NCBI GenBank assembly: GCA_963721115.1
Contig: CAVRIA010000002.1
Span: forward strand, 5,136-69,135
Direction of reading: 5' to 3'
From: CAVRIA01 sp963721115
GTDB lineage: Bacteria; Desulfobacterota; Binatia; HRBIN30; CADEER01
Length of the DNA: 64,000 bases
Below are positions 57,003 to 64,000 of this stretch, piece by piece (the stretch's first letter is position 1; the number at the start of each line of letters is the position of its first letter). The notes beneath the pieces were generated by a model. That model saw only the letters and a program-made list of their open reading frames with translations, ran no database searches and was not told the DNA's origin. The translations under genes and the position numbers were made by a program.

Positions 57003-57296
57003 GTGAAGGCGACGGTCGACATCCCGGACGAGCTCTACCGCAAGGTGAAGGCCAAGAGCGCCCTGGAGGGGCGGCCGGTGCGGGACGTCACGGTGCAGTT
57101 GTTCCGCAAGTGGATCGAAGAGCCGGAAGAGGAGTCACAGCGCGGCACGCGGGCTCGCAGCACGAAGAAGCCGCCGTGGTTGGGCGCCCTGCGGAGTTAC
57201 GCGAAGAACGCGCGCGGTCGCCACGACATGGAGACGATTCGCGACAGCATCGCCCGCGGGCGTGCCCGGGATGCGGCAGCCGGCGAGGACGTTTGA
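57003..57296 (+). CDS. vapB: VapB-type antitoxin
   Basis: This 97-residue protein starts at GTG 57003 (VKATVDIPDELYRKVKAKSA, then LEGRPVRDVTVQLFRKWIEE), an N-terminal ribbon-helix-helix usual for VapB partners. The basic and Trp-containing tail (STKKPPWLGALRS) probably binds the toxin. TTGACA at 56968-56973 and an AATACAGGAATACGG direct repeat lie just upstream and may be promoter and operator. It overlaps vapC by 4 bp. Confidence 0.78.
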   Translation: MKATVDIPDELYRKVKAKSALEGRPVRDVTVQLFRKWIEEPEEESQRGTRARSTKKPPWLGALRSYAKNARGRHDMETIRDSIARGRARDAAAGEDV

Positions 57297-57697
57297 AGGT
57301 CGGGCTCGATACCTCGGTGATGCTCCGGCTTCTGATCGGGGAACCGAAGGCTCAGGCGGAACGGGCCTGGAAGTCGATCACCGAAGCGCGCTCCGCGGGC
57401 GACGACGCGGTGGCGTCCGATCTGGTCGTGAGCGAGACGTACTTTGCCCTGCAGCATCACTACGGCGTTCCGAAGGCGCTGGCGTTGGACCAGCTCCACG
57501 CGCTGTTCGATTCGGGTGAGGTCTCTTCCGCAGGGTGCGCCGCCGAAGTTTTGAAGACGGCGGGCCTGGCGAGCGCCAAACCGGGCTTGGTGGATCGCAT
57601 GATTCACGCTGGATACGCGGCCCACGAAGTCGATCGGGTACTCACTTTCGAGAGGGCCGCGGGGAACCTTTCCCGTACGCGGGTGCTGAGAGGGTAG
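57293..57697 (+). CDS. vapC: VapC-type PIN-domain toxin
   Basis: This 134-residue PIN nuclease starts at TTG 57293, overlapping the vapB stop (TTGA). The acidic catalytic residues are recognisable: Asp in VGLDTSVMLRLL, Glu in LVVSETYFALQHHYG, and Asp in LVDRMIHAGYAAHEVDRVLT. It cleaves RNA when freed from VapB. The frame is intact, so the pair is likely functional. Confidence 0.85.
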   Translation: MKVGLDTSVMLRLLIGEPKAQAERAWKSITEARSAGDDAVASDLVVSETYFALQHHYGVPKALALDQLHALFDSGEVSSAGCAAEVLKTAGLASAKPGLVDRMIHAGYAAHEVDRVLTFERAAGNLSRTRVLRG

Positions 57698-57738
57698 ACC
57701 CTCGTCGAGCGTGAGTGGACGTGGCCGGCGTCCCATTA

Positions 57739-57869
57739 TTATGCGTTGGCCACTGCCGCATCCGGCTGGCCTGCCAGTCCTTCGGCGACGACTGAATCGA
57801 CGTCGTGACGAGCGCGCGAAGGTCCTCAAGCAGTTCGGCCGGAAGATTCTCGTCGAGCTTGAGGCGCAT
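57739..57869 (-). pseudogene. Truncated DUF5615 PIN-like toxin
   Basis: It begins MRLKLDENLPAELLEDLRAL, the DUF5615 start. After a frame break near 57807 it continues HDVDSVVAEGLAGQPDAAVA then NA and TAA at 57739. Full family members are about 110-120 residues, so more than half is missing. It follows the DUF433 gene with a 44-bp overlap, the standard antitoxin-toxin order. The VapC gene abuts the truncation point. Confidence 0.68.
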
Positions 57870-58104
57870 GGTCGAGAAGCGGTGTCAACTCTTCTTCGCG
57901 CGCGAGATCTGCGGCGTAGGAAATGGCTGCGCGAATGTGTATCGGTCTCAGCGTCGGGTAGGAGCGCAGGATGGCTGCCCTTGAAGCATCCTCGGCAAGC
58001 GAGTCGAGAATGACCGCAACCGGTATGCGCGTTCCTTTTGCACACATTTGGCCGCCGCATATGTCCGGTCGCGACGTCAAGTGCCTTCGCCAGTCGACCT
58101 TCAT
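57826..58104 (-). CDS. DUF433 antitoxin-type protein
   Basis: This 92-residue protein has RPDICGGQMCAKGTRIPVAV, ILDSLAEDASRAAILRSYPT and LRPIHIRAAISYAADLA, which is the DUF433 fold, a small winged-helix antitoxin (VapB45 type). The tail after LAREEEL (TPLLDHAPQARRESSGRTA) overlaps the start of the DUF5615 gene and may be a readthrough extension. The start at 58104 has AAAGGTG upstream. Its partner toxin is truncated. Confidence 0.75.
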   Translation of the reverse strand: MKVDWRRHLTSRPDICGGQMCAKGTRIPVAVILDSLAEDASRAAILRSYPTLRPIHIRAAISYAADLAREEELTPLLDHAPQARRESSGRTA

Positions 58105-58183
58105 CTCGCCAGCACCTTTCGCGTCAGCAGTATGAGCCAGACCTCCGCGCAGGCGCAAGTCGAATTCTTGGTGCTGAAACGCT

Positions 58184-58206
58184 TGCCGCAGCCGCCTCCG
58201 CGGCAG
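58184..58206 (-). terminator. Possible terminator of the dockerin gene
   Basis: On the minus strand TGCCGC and GCGGCA form a 6-bp stem with an 11-nt loop, 21 bp past the dockerin gene's stop codon, but with only a short T tract (GCGTTT) after it. This is weak support. Confidence 0.3.
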
Positions 58207-58226
58207 TGGTGAGTCGAAACACGCGC

Positions 58227-59230
58227 TCAAGGGCAGCCGGCGAGGGCGTTGTTCACGCCGGTGATCAGCTCGTTGATTTCGATCTCGCCGTCTTCGTTGA
58301 TGTCGAAGGACGGGCAGCGGTCGAGCGGCAGGCTGCCGAGCGCGATGTTCACGCCCGTGATCAGCTCGTTGATCGCCACCTCGCCGTCGCCGTTGCAGTC
58401 GCCGACGCAGCTGGAAACCAACGGCGTGGGCGTGGGCGTCGGTGCCGTTCCGCCACTGAACTCGATGGTCAGCATCGGGCGTAGGGTGGGGAGGGTCGTG
58501 TCTCCGCGGCTGTAGAAGTGCTTGGCCGTCGTTGCCGTTGACTCGTCACCGATCATGATCCAGCCGAAGTTCGAGCCTGGTGCGTCGAGCCAGGACTGCA
58601 CATCGGCGACCATCGCAGCGGAGCTCCAGGTGTAGGGAGTGGGCGCAGGGAAGCCTGGGCCGCTCACCGTCTGCGTCGCGCTCGCGTCGGCGACGAAGTC
58701 TCCGCCGGGAATCGACCACTGTTCGGTGTCGAACATGGCAAACGTCCAGGTGGCATCACCGGACTCAGCGGGCGCTCCTTTGCCTTCCTCCGGGCTACCG
58801 TGGCTGCATCCGATGCACCCTCGCCCCAATCGCGCGTGAGGCGATGCAGCGTCACCTGGGTCGGCCCGGCGGATAGTCTTGGACACGTAGAGGGTCAAGG
58901 ACGCACTGTCGATCGTCGCGCCAGCCGGAACCGATCCGGCGATGTCGAAGGCGAGAAGAGCGCGGCGGTGGACTAGTCGCCGAGCAGGGTGTTGCGGCCA
59001 ACAAACAAATGCTGCCCCGCCCCGTTGCTGAGGGCTCCTCTCGAATAGATCGTGTTGTCCTTCGACGGCTCTATCGTCACGCTCTCCGCCGCGGCGCTGC
59101 CCGCCACCAGGATCGCGCACAGCGCCGCGCCCCAGGCGAGGCGGCGTCCCCGGACGCGCGGCTTTTCGCTGCTTTCCAACCCCTTCCGGCCCACGGCCGG
59201 CCCTTCTTCCGTCCCTCGAATCGCCAGCAT
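58227..59230 (-). CDS. Secreted DNRLRE-type beta protein with dockerin-like tail, frameshifted
   Basis: The protein starts at 59230 (MLAIRGTEEGPAVGRKG; GAGAGGAAAC upstream) with a signal peptide RLAWGAALCAILVAGSAAAE. It then shows VTIEPSKDNTIYSRGALSNG, the opening of a DNRLRE carbohydrate-binding-like domain. Frame breaks near 58975, 58880 and 58800 separate this from ALLAFDIAGSVPAGATIDSA, then SLTLYVSKT, VTLHRLTRDWGEGASDA and FDTEQWSIPGGDFVADASAT. The C-terminus after a TPTPTPTP linker has two EF-hand/dockerin repeats (DCNGDGEVAINELITGVNIA; DINEDGEIEINELITGVNNA) like those at 3909. Predicted surface protein; function unknown. Confidence 0.75.
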
Positions 59231-59321
59231 GTTTCCTCTCGCTCCTTCTTGATTGTAGATTCCCGCTTTGCACAAGGTCGGGCCACCGGGGCCGGCCAGC
59301 TCCAATGAGGGGAAAGATGAC

Positions 59322-60723
59322 ATGAGCCAGTCGACTTATGACGCGCTGATCGTCGGCGCGGGGATCTCCGGATCGTTCGTGGCGAGCACCTTATCGCAGG
59401 CGGGAATGAAGTGCCTAGCCCTGGAGGCGGGGAAGTCGTTCACGCGCGACACCTACCCGCGCAACGAGCTCGACGCCAACTCGCAGCTCTACTGGGGCGG
59501 CGGCATCGAGCTCAACAAGGACGCCAGCATCGGCCTGCTGCGGCCGAAGGCGGTCGGCGGCGGGTCGATCGTCAACCAGGCGCTGCTCGACCGCTTCGAC
59601 GACAGCGCCTTCGACGCCTGGCAGGAGGCCTCGGGCGTCGGCTTTCTCAACCGCCGCGACCTCGACCCCTGGTACGACGCGGCGGCGAAGAAGCTGCAGA
59701 TCCGCACCGTCCCGGAGGAGTACCGCAACGGCAACGCCGAGATCTTCCGGCGCGGCTTCGCCAACAACGGCTACCGCTGCGCGCCGCTGACGCGCGCCCA
59801 GGGCGACTGCCGCTTCCAGGACGGCAACTGCTGCATCGAGTGCCTGATGGGCTGCCGCATCGACAGCAAGCAGAGCACGCCGGTCACCGTCCTGAAGGAA
59901 GCCCGGGAAGCGGGCCTGGAGGTGATCCCCGAGTTCGAGGCCAAGCGCGTCGAGCACTCCGACGAGTGCGGTGGCGGTCACCGGCGTCGGCGCCGACGGC
60001 GCCACCGCCACCTACCGCGGCCGCATCCTGGTGCTGGCGGCGGGCGCCATCGGCAACTCGCGCCTGCTCCTCGCCTCCGGCTTCGACAAGCGCCTGCCGG
60101 CCCTGGGGCACAACTTCTACACCCACCCGCAGTACATGCTCCTCGGCCTCTACGACGAGCCGGTCAACGCCCACCGCGGCCCGCTGCAGTCGTACAAGTC
60201 GAACGACCCGACCTTCCGCCGCGGCGGCTTCAAGCTGGAGAACGTCTTCGCCCCGCCGGTGGGCATCGCCATGCTGGTGCCGGGCTTCGGCCGCTGGCAC
60301 CAGGAGCGCATGAAGCGCATCACCCACCTGGCCTGCATCGAGGTGGCGGTGCGCGACACCAACCCGGGGCGCATCCGGGTCGGCTCCGGCGGCCAGCCGG
60401 TGATCGAGAAGCGCCTCAACGACGAGGACTGCCGGCGCCGCGACCGCGGCCGGCAGGCGATCCACAACATCTTCCACTCCACCGGCGTGAAGGAGATCAT
60501 CGAGGGCAACGTCGCCATCGGCCTGCACCTGATGGGCGGCTGCAACATGGGAACCGACCCGAAGCGCTCGGTCACCTCGCCGGACTTCCGCCTGCACGGG
60601 TTCAAGAACATCTACACCGCCGACTCGAGCATCTTTCCCAACGCCCCCGGCATCAACCCGTCGTTCACCATCATGGCGCTGTCCCTCCTGGGGGCGGACC
60701 GCATCGCGAAGGACGCCGCATGA
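59322..60723 (+). CDS. GMC-family FAD oxidoreductase, one frameshift
   Basis: This protein of about 466 residues has the FAD motif DALIVGAGISGSFVASTLSQ, then EAGKSF, a Cys-rich segment CRFQDGNCCIECLMGCRIDS then KQSTPVTVLKEA, and after a frame break near 59968 VAVTGVGADGATATYRGRIL and VLAAGAIGNSRLLLASG. The GMC C-terminal signature is intact: HLMGGCNMGTDPKR, KNIYTADSSIFPNAPGINPS with FTIMALSLLGA. It oxidises an alcohol; the substrate is unknown. It overlaps the next gene by 4 bp (ATGA), and that gene begins with a domain known as the small partner of GMC dehydrogenases. AGGGGAAAG precedes the ATG. Confidence 0.87.
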
Positions 60724-62654
60724 AGCCGCAGCTTCTCAACGCCACCCAGTACGCCGGACTGCTGAAGATCGGCGACGTGCTGATCCCCGGCGACGGCGAG
60801 CTGCCGTCGTTCTCCAAGTCGCGCTGCGCCGAGCAGGCCGACCGCATGCTCGCCCACATGTACGAGGGCGACCGCAGCGGCGTGCTCTTCCTGCTCTCGC
60901 TCTTCCGCTACCTGCCGCGCTTCGCGGTGCGCGGCCTGTTCCGGCTCAGCGACCGCCACGAGTCGCTGCCCGGGCCGGTCGCCGCCGCCGCGCGCCTGGT
61001 CAACCTCGGCGTCAAGGGCGTGGTGATGACGCTCTACTACTCGGACGTCGGCGAGGGCGCCGCCGTCTTCCCGGTCCTGCACTGGGACGCCAAGGTGGTC
61101 GAGACTCCCGGCGCGGCGGAAGACGGCGCGGTGAAGCCGTTGCCGCCCCCCGCCGAGGCGGCCGAGCCGGGGGCCGTCGAGAGCGCCCGCGCCGGCTTCG
61201 CCTCGCTGCGCCGGGTCGGACTGGACGAGCGCCTGGCGCACCTGTCGAGCCTGAAGCGCGTCATCCTGCGCCGCCGCGAGGAGATCATCGACCGCATTCA
61301 GCGCGACACCGGCAAGTCGCGCTCCGACGCGCTGATCTCGGAGATCTTCGGCGTGCTCGACAACTTCGCCTGGCTCGAGAAGCACGGCCGCAAGGCGCTC
61401 GCGGACCACAAGCAGCACACCCCGCTGGCGCTGATGGGCAAGGCGTCGTGGACCTGGTACGAGCCGCTCGGGGTCATCCTGGTCATCGCGCCGTGGAACT
61501 ACCCCTTCTACCAGGCGATCGTGCCCATCGCCTGCGCCTTCGCGGCGGGCAACGCGGTGGTCTTCAAGCCGTCGGAGTGGACGCCACTGGAGGGTCTGAT
61601 CGAGGACCTGCTGGCCGAGGCGCAGTTCGCCCCGAACTGGGTGCGGGTCGCCTACGGCGACGGCGCGGTCGGGGCCGACCTGGTCGGGCAGAAGCCGGAC
61701 AAGATCTTCTTCACCGGCAGCACGCGCACCGGGCGCAAGATCCTGGCGCAGGCGGCCGAGCTGCTCATCCCGGTCGAGCTCGAGCTCGGCGGCAAGGACG
61801 CGATGATCGTCTTCGACGACGTCGACCTGCGCCGCGCCGCCGCCGGCGCGGCGTGGGGCGCCCTCACCACCACCGGCCAGTCGTGCACGTCGGTCGAGCG
61901 CCTGTACGTCCAGCGCTCGATCCATCCCGCCTTCAAGCAGGCGCTGGTCGAGGAGGTGAACCGGCTCGAGCAGAGGATCGACTCGGACGGCGACGCCGAC
62001 CTCGGCGCCATGACCGTCGACTTCCAGGTGAAGATCGTGGCGCGCCACCTGGACGACGCGCGCGCCAAGGGCGCCGAGGTGCTGGGGCGCGAGTGGGACG
62101 GCGTCTCGCGGCTGGTGCCGCCGGTCGTGGTCGACGGCGTCACCCCCGACATGCTGCTGGCGCGCGAGGAGACGTTCGGCCCGGTGATCCCGCTCATCCC
62201 GTTCGACGGCGAGGACGAGGTCGTCCGCCTCGCCAACGACTCCGAGTACGGCCTCACCGCCAGCGTGTGGAGCAAGGACCTGGAGCGCGCCAAGCGCGTG
62301 GCGCGCGCCCTCGAGGTGGGCGGCGTGTCGATCAACAACGTGATGGCGACGGAGGCCAACCCGGCGCTGCCCTTCGGCGGCGTCAAGAACAGCGGCTTCG
62401 GCCGCTACAAGGGCGAGCACGGGCTGCACGCCTTCTGCAATGTGAAATCCGTCCTGGTCGACAAGGACAGCTCGAAGATCGAGGCGAACTGGTACCCGTA
62501 CACCAAGGAGAAGTACCGCCTCTTCACCAACCTGACCGTGAACCTCTTCGGCGACGGTCTGCGCTCGTTCGTGCGCTTCGCCCTCGCCGGCCTCAAGCTC
62601 GAGCGCTACTCGAACAAGGCGGCCAAGCAGGGGCGAAAGGGCGGCTCGCGTTGA
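60720..62654 (+). CDS. Fusion: gluconate 2-dehydrogenase subunit-3-like domain plus aldehyde dehydrogenase
   Basis: A 644-residue protein in one intact frame. Residues 1-140 (TQYAGLLKIGDVLIPGDGEL, then SRCAEQADRMLAHMYEGDRS, then LPRFAVRGLFRLS) resemble the small subunit that accompanies membrane GMC dehydrogenases. Residues 150-610 are an NAD(P)-dependent aldehyde dehydrogenase: PLGVILVIAPWNYPFYQAIV, FTGSTRTGRKIL, Glu355 in VELELGGKDAMIV, catalytic Cys389 in TTGQSCTSVERLYV, and LPFGGVKNSGFGRYKGEHG. It would oxidise the aldehyde made by the adjacent GMC enzyme. It overlaps both neighbours by 4 bp. Confidence 0.85.
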   Translation: MKPQLLNATQYAGLLKIGDVLIPGDGELPSFSKSRCAEQADRMLAHMYEGDRSGVLFLLSLFRYLPRFAVRGLFRLSDRHESLPGPVAAAARLVNLGVKGVVMTLYYSDVGEGAAVFPVLHWDAKVVETPGAAEDGAVKPLPPPAEAAEPGAVESARAGFASLRRVGLDERLAHLSSLKRVILRRREEIIDRIQRDTGKSRSDALISEIFGVLDNFAWLEKHGRKALADHKQHTPLALMGKASWTWYEPLGVILVIAPWNYPFYQAIVPIACAFAAGNAVVFKPSEWTPLEGLIEDLLAEAQFAPNWVRVAYGDGAVGADLVGQKPDKIFFTGSTRTGRKILAQAAELLIPVELELGGKDAMIVFDDVDLRRAAAGAAWGALTTTGQSCTSVERLYVQRSIHPAFKQALVEEVNRLEQRIDSDGDADLGAMTVDFQVKIVARHLDDARAKGAEVLGREWDGVSRLVPPVVVDGVTPDMLLAREETFGPVIPLIPFDGEDEVVRLANDSEYGLTASVWSKDLERAKRVARALEVGGVSINNVMATEANPALPFGGVKNSGFGRYKGEHGLHAFCNVKSVLVDKDSSKIEANWYPYTKEKYRLFTNLTVNLFGDGLRSFVRFALAGLKLERYSNKAAKQGRKGGSR

Positions 62655-63875
62655 GCGCCGCGGGCTGGGACTACGAGCGGCTGCGCGAGCTGGTGCGCGG
62701 CGAGCGGCTGCCGCTGATGGTGGTCGACCTCGACATCCTCGACGACAACACGCGTCGCCTGTCGCGCATCGCGCACGAGCACGGCAAGAACCTCCGCCCG
62801 GCGGCGAAGTCGGTGCGCGTGCCCGACCTGCTGGTGCGCATCCGCGACGTCGGCGGCCCGCACTTCCGCGGCCTTATGTGCTTCTCGTGCGAGGAGGCGC
62901 GCGTGCTGGCCGGCTACGGCTTCGACGACCTGCTGATCGCCTATCCGACGGTGCAGCGCAGCGACCTCGAGATCGCCGCCGAGATGAGCGCGGCGGGCCG
63001 CGCGGTCACGCTGATGGTCGACGAGCCGGCGCACGTGCGCATGCTGGCGGACTTCTGGAATGAGAGGGCGGCGGGCGCGGCACCGCTGCGCGTGTGTATC
63101 GACCTCGACATGTCGTGGCGCCCATTCGGCCTGCACGTCGGCGTGCAGCGCTCGCCGGTGCGCGACGTGGATGGCTTCCGGCGCCTGCTCGACGAGGTAT
63201 TGAAGAGGCCCGAGCTGCGCCTGGCCGGGGTGATGGGCTACGAGGCGCAGGTGGCGGGGCTCGGCGACGCCAACCCGTTCGCGCCGCTGCTCAACCCGAT
63301 GAAGCGCTTCGTCAAGCGGCGCTCGACGGTCGACGTCGCCGCCAAGCGCAAGGCGGTGGCGGACCTGCTGCGCGAGCGCGGCGTGGCGCTCGACTTCTTC
63401 AACGGCGGCGGCACCGGCTCGATCCGCACCACCAGCGAGGAGGCGTGGGTGACCGAGGTCACGGCGGGCTCGGGCTTCCTGCAGTCGCACCTGTTCGACT
63501 ACTACGCCAGCAACGAGAACCGGGCCGGCCTTCTGCTTCGCCCTGCAGGTGACGCGCAGCTCGCAGCCGGACCACGTCACCTGTCAGAGCGGCGGCTTCA
63601 TCGCCAGCGGTCCGACCGAGGCGGACAAGGCTCCCGTGCCGTTCCTGCCCGAGGGCCTGAAGCCGACCCGCGGCGAGGGCTTCGGCGAGGTGCAGACGCC
63701 GCTCCTCGTTCCGCCGGCTCTGCGCGGCAAGCTGCAGCCGGGCGACCCGGTGTTCTTCCGGCCCGCCAAGGCGGGGGAGATCGCGGAGCGCTTCCAGGAG
63801 TACCTGCTCGTGCAGGGCGGCCGCATCACCGGCCGCGCCAAGACCTACCGCGGCCTGGGGCACTGCTTCCACTGA
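62651..63875 (+). CDS. PLP-dependent amino acid deaminase/aldolase (alanine-racemase N-terminal fold), one frameshift
   Basis: It starts at TTG 62651 within the ALDH stop. LPLMVVDLDILDDNTRRL and NLRPAAKSVRVPDLLVRI carry the probable PLP lysine; then HFRGLMCFSCEEARVLAGYG, VCIDLDMSWRPFGLHVGV and LDFFNGGGTGSIRTTSEE follow. Near 63530 the frame breaks; the other frame holds SGGFIASGPTEADKAPVPFL, GEVQTPLLVP, and the metal-binding type end RPAKAGEIAERFQEYL. The rejoined length of about 408 residues and domain order fit D-threonine-aldolase/D-serine-dehydratase relatives. It is the third gene of the coupled GMC-ALDH operon. The first frame stays open to the window end, which masks the break. Confidence 0.78.
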
Positions 63876-63934
63876 TGTCCGATGGCGGCGGCATGGGAGC
63901 TCGAGACCCGGCTTCCCCAACACTTCCGTTCCCG

Positions 63935-63963
63935 CCTTCGTGTTCTTCGTGTCCTTCGTGGTT
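63935..63963. repeat. CACGAAGAACACGAAGA-type repeat arm
   Basis: CCTTCGTGTTCTTCGTGTCC then TTCGTGGTT is the complement of the arm at 796-825. The window ends before a second arm can be seen. No gene is visible in 63876-64000. Confidence 0.45.
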
Positions 63964-64000
63964 GCATTCCTTCCTTCCTCTCCGGGCGAGCGATGGCCAT

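Overview
The window is GC-rich, gene-dense bacterial chromosome. It carries no rRNA, no tRNA that I can see, no CRISPR array and no transposase. Two secreted proteins (3909-6191 and 58227-59230, both minus) end in the same dockerin-like pair of EF-hand repeats (DCNGDG...INELITGVNIALG type). From general knowledge I associate such tails with uncultured delta-proteobacterial relatives (Candidatus Binatia / Desulfobacterota_B); that taxonomic guess is moderate. Many conserved genes are split by single-base frameshifts, mainly at 11.8-36.1 kb and 57.8-63.5 kb. The fragments rejoin into normal full-length enzymes, so I read most of these as sequencing or assembly errors rather than gene decay.

Layout. 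0-12.4 kb: end of a PqiB/MCE gene and pqiC, cysK, a fatty-acid desaturase, a PQQ-propeller/dockerin protein, a cyclophilin lipoprotein, an SrkA-type kinase, an M28 membrane peptidase, a secreted PPOX-fold protein, a methyltransferase, a SnoaL-like protein and an AhpD-like protein. 12.5-19.2 kb: rhodanese, long-chain acyl-CoA synthetase, chorismate synthase, a MazEF-type toxin-antitoxin pair, a secreted esterase and an SDR. 19.5-30.2 kb: a MerR regulator followed on the same strand by a classical menaquinone pathway in one run, menG-F-D-H-B-A-C-E. A 31-bp palindrome spans the merR promoter and start codon. 30.3-37.0 kb: a transglutaminase / circularly permuted ATP-grasp-alpha-E / DUF2126 cluster. 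37.3-47.3 kb: an AAA-TPR-LuxR-adenylate cyclase fusion, a CxxCH-containing secreted protein, an S1-repeat protein, uppP, DUF3047 and an alpha-carbonic anhydrase. 47.3-58.1 kb: two DUF4143 ATPases, each with a remnant of the same gene on its 3' side, a histidine kinase, a selenoprotein, a P450, an enolase-superfamily enzyme, VapBC and a decayed DUF433/DUF5615 pair. 58.2-63.9 kb: a dockerin protein, then GMC oxidoreductase, a fused gluconate-dehydrogenase-subunit-3/aldehyde dehydrogenase, and a PLP amino-acid deaminase/aldolase.

Most notable points. (1) At 50962-51744 a three-TM peroxiredoxin-like protein has an in-frame TGA exactly where its family has the first Cys of the CPYC active site. 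A well-placed SECIS-like hairpin follows, so this is very probably a selenoprotein (UxxC) that ordinary annotation would split in two. (2) The menaquinone operon is headed by its own MerR regulator with a MerR-style promoter/operator. (3) Several families of dispersed intergenic palindromes occur. One composite element of about 190 bp (8253-8443 and 47566-47760) abuts gene 3' ends and supplies the last codons and the stop of the neighbouring gene. Another family nests different inner palindromes inside shared CTGTCGATTTTCTC outer arms. (4) The GMC/ALDH-fusion/PLP cluster is overlapping and translationally coupled, and looks like an uncharacterised periplasm-facing oxidation module.
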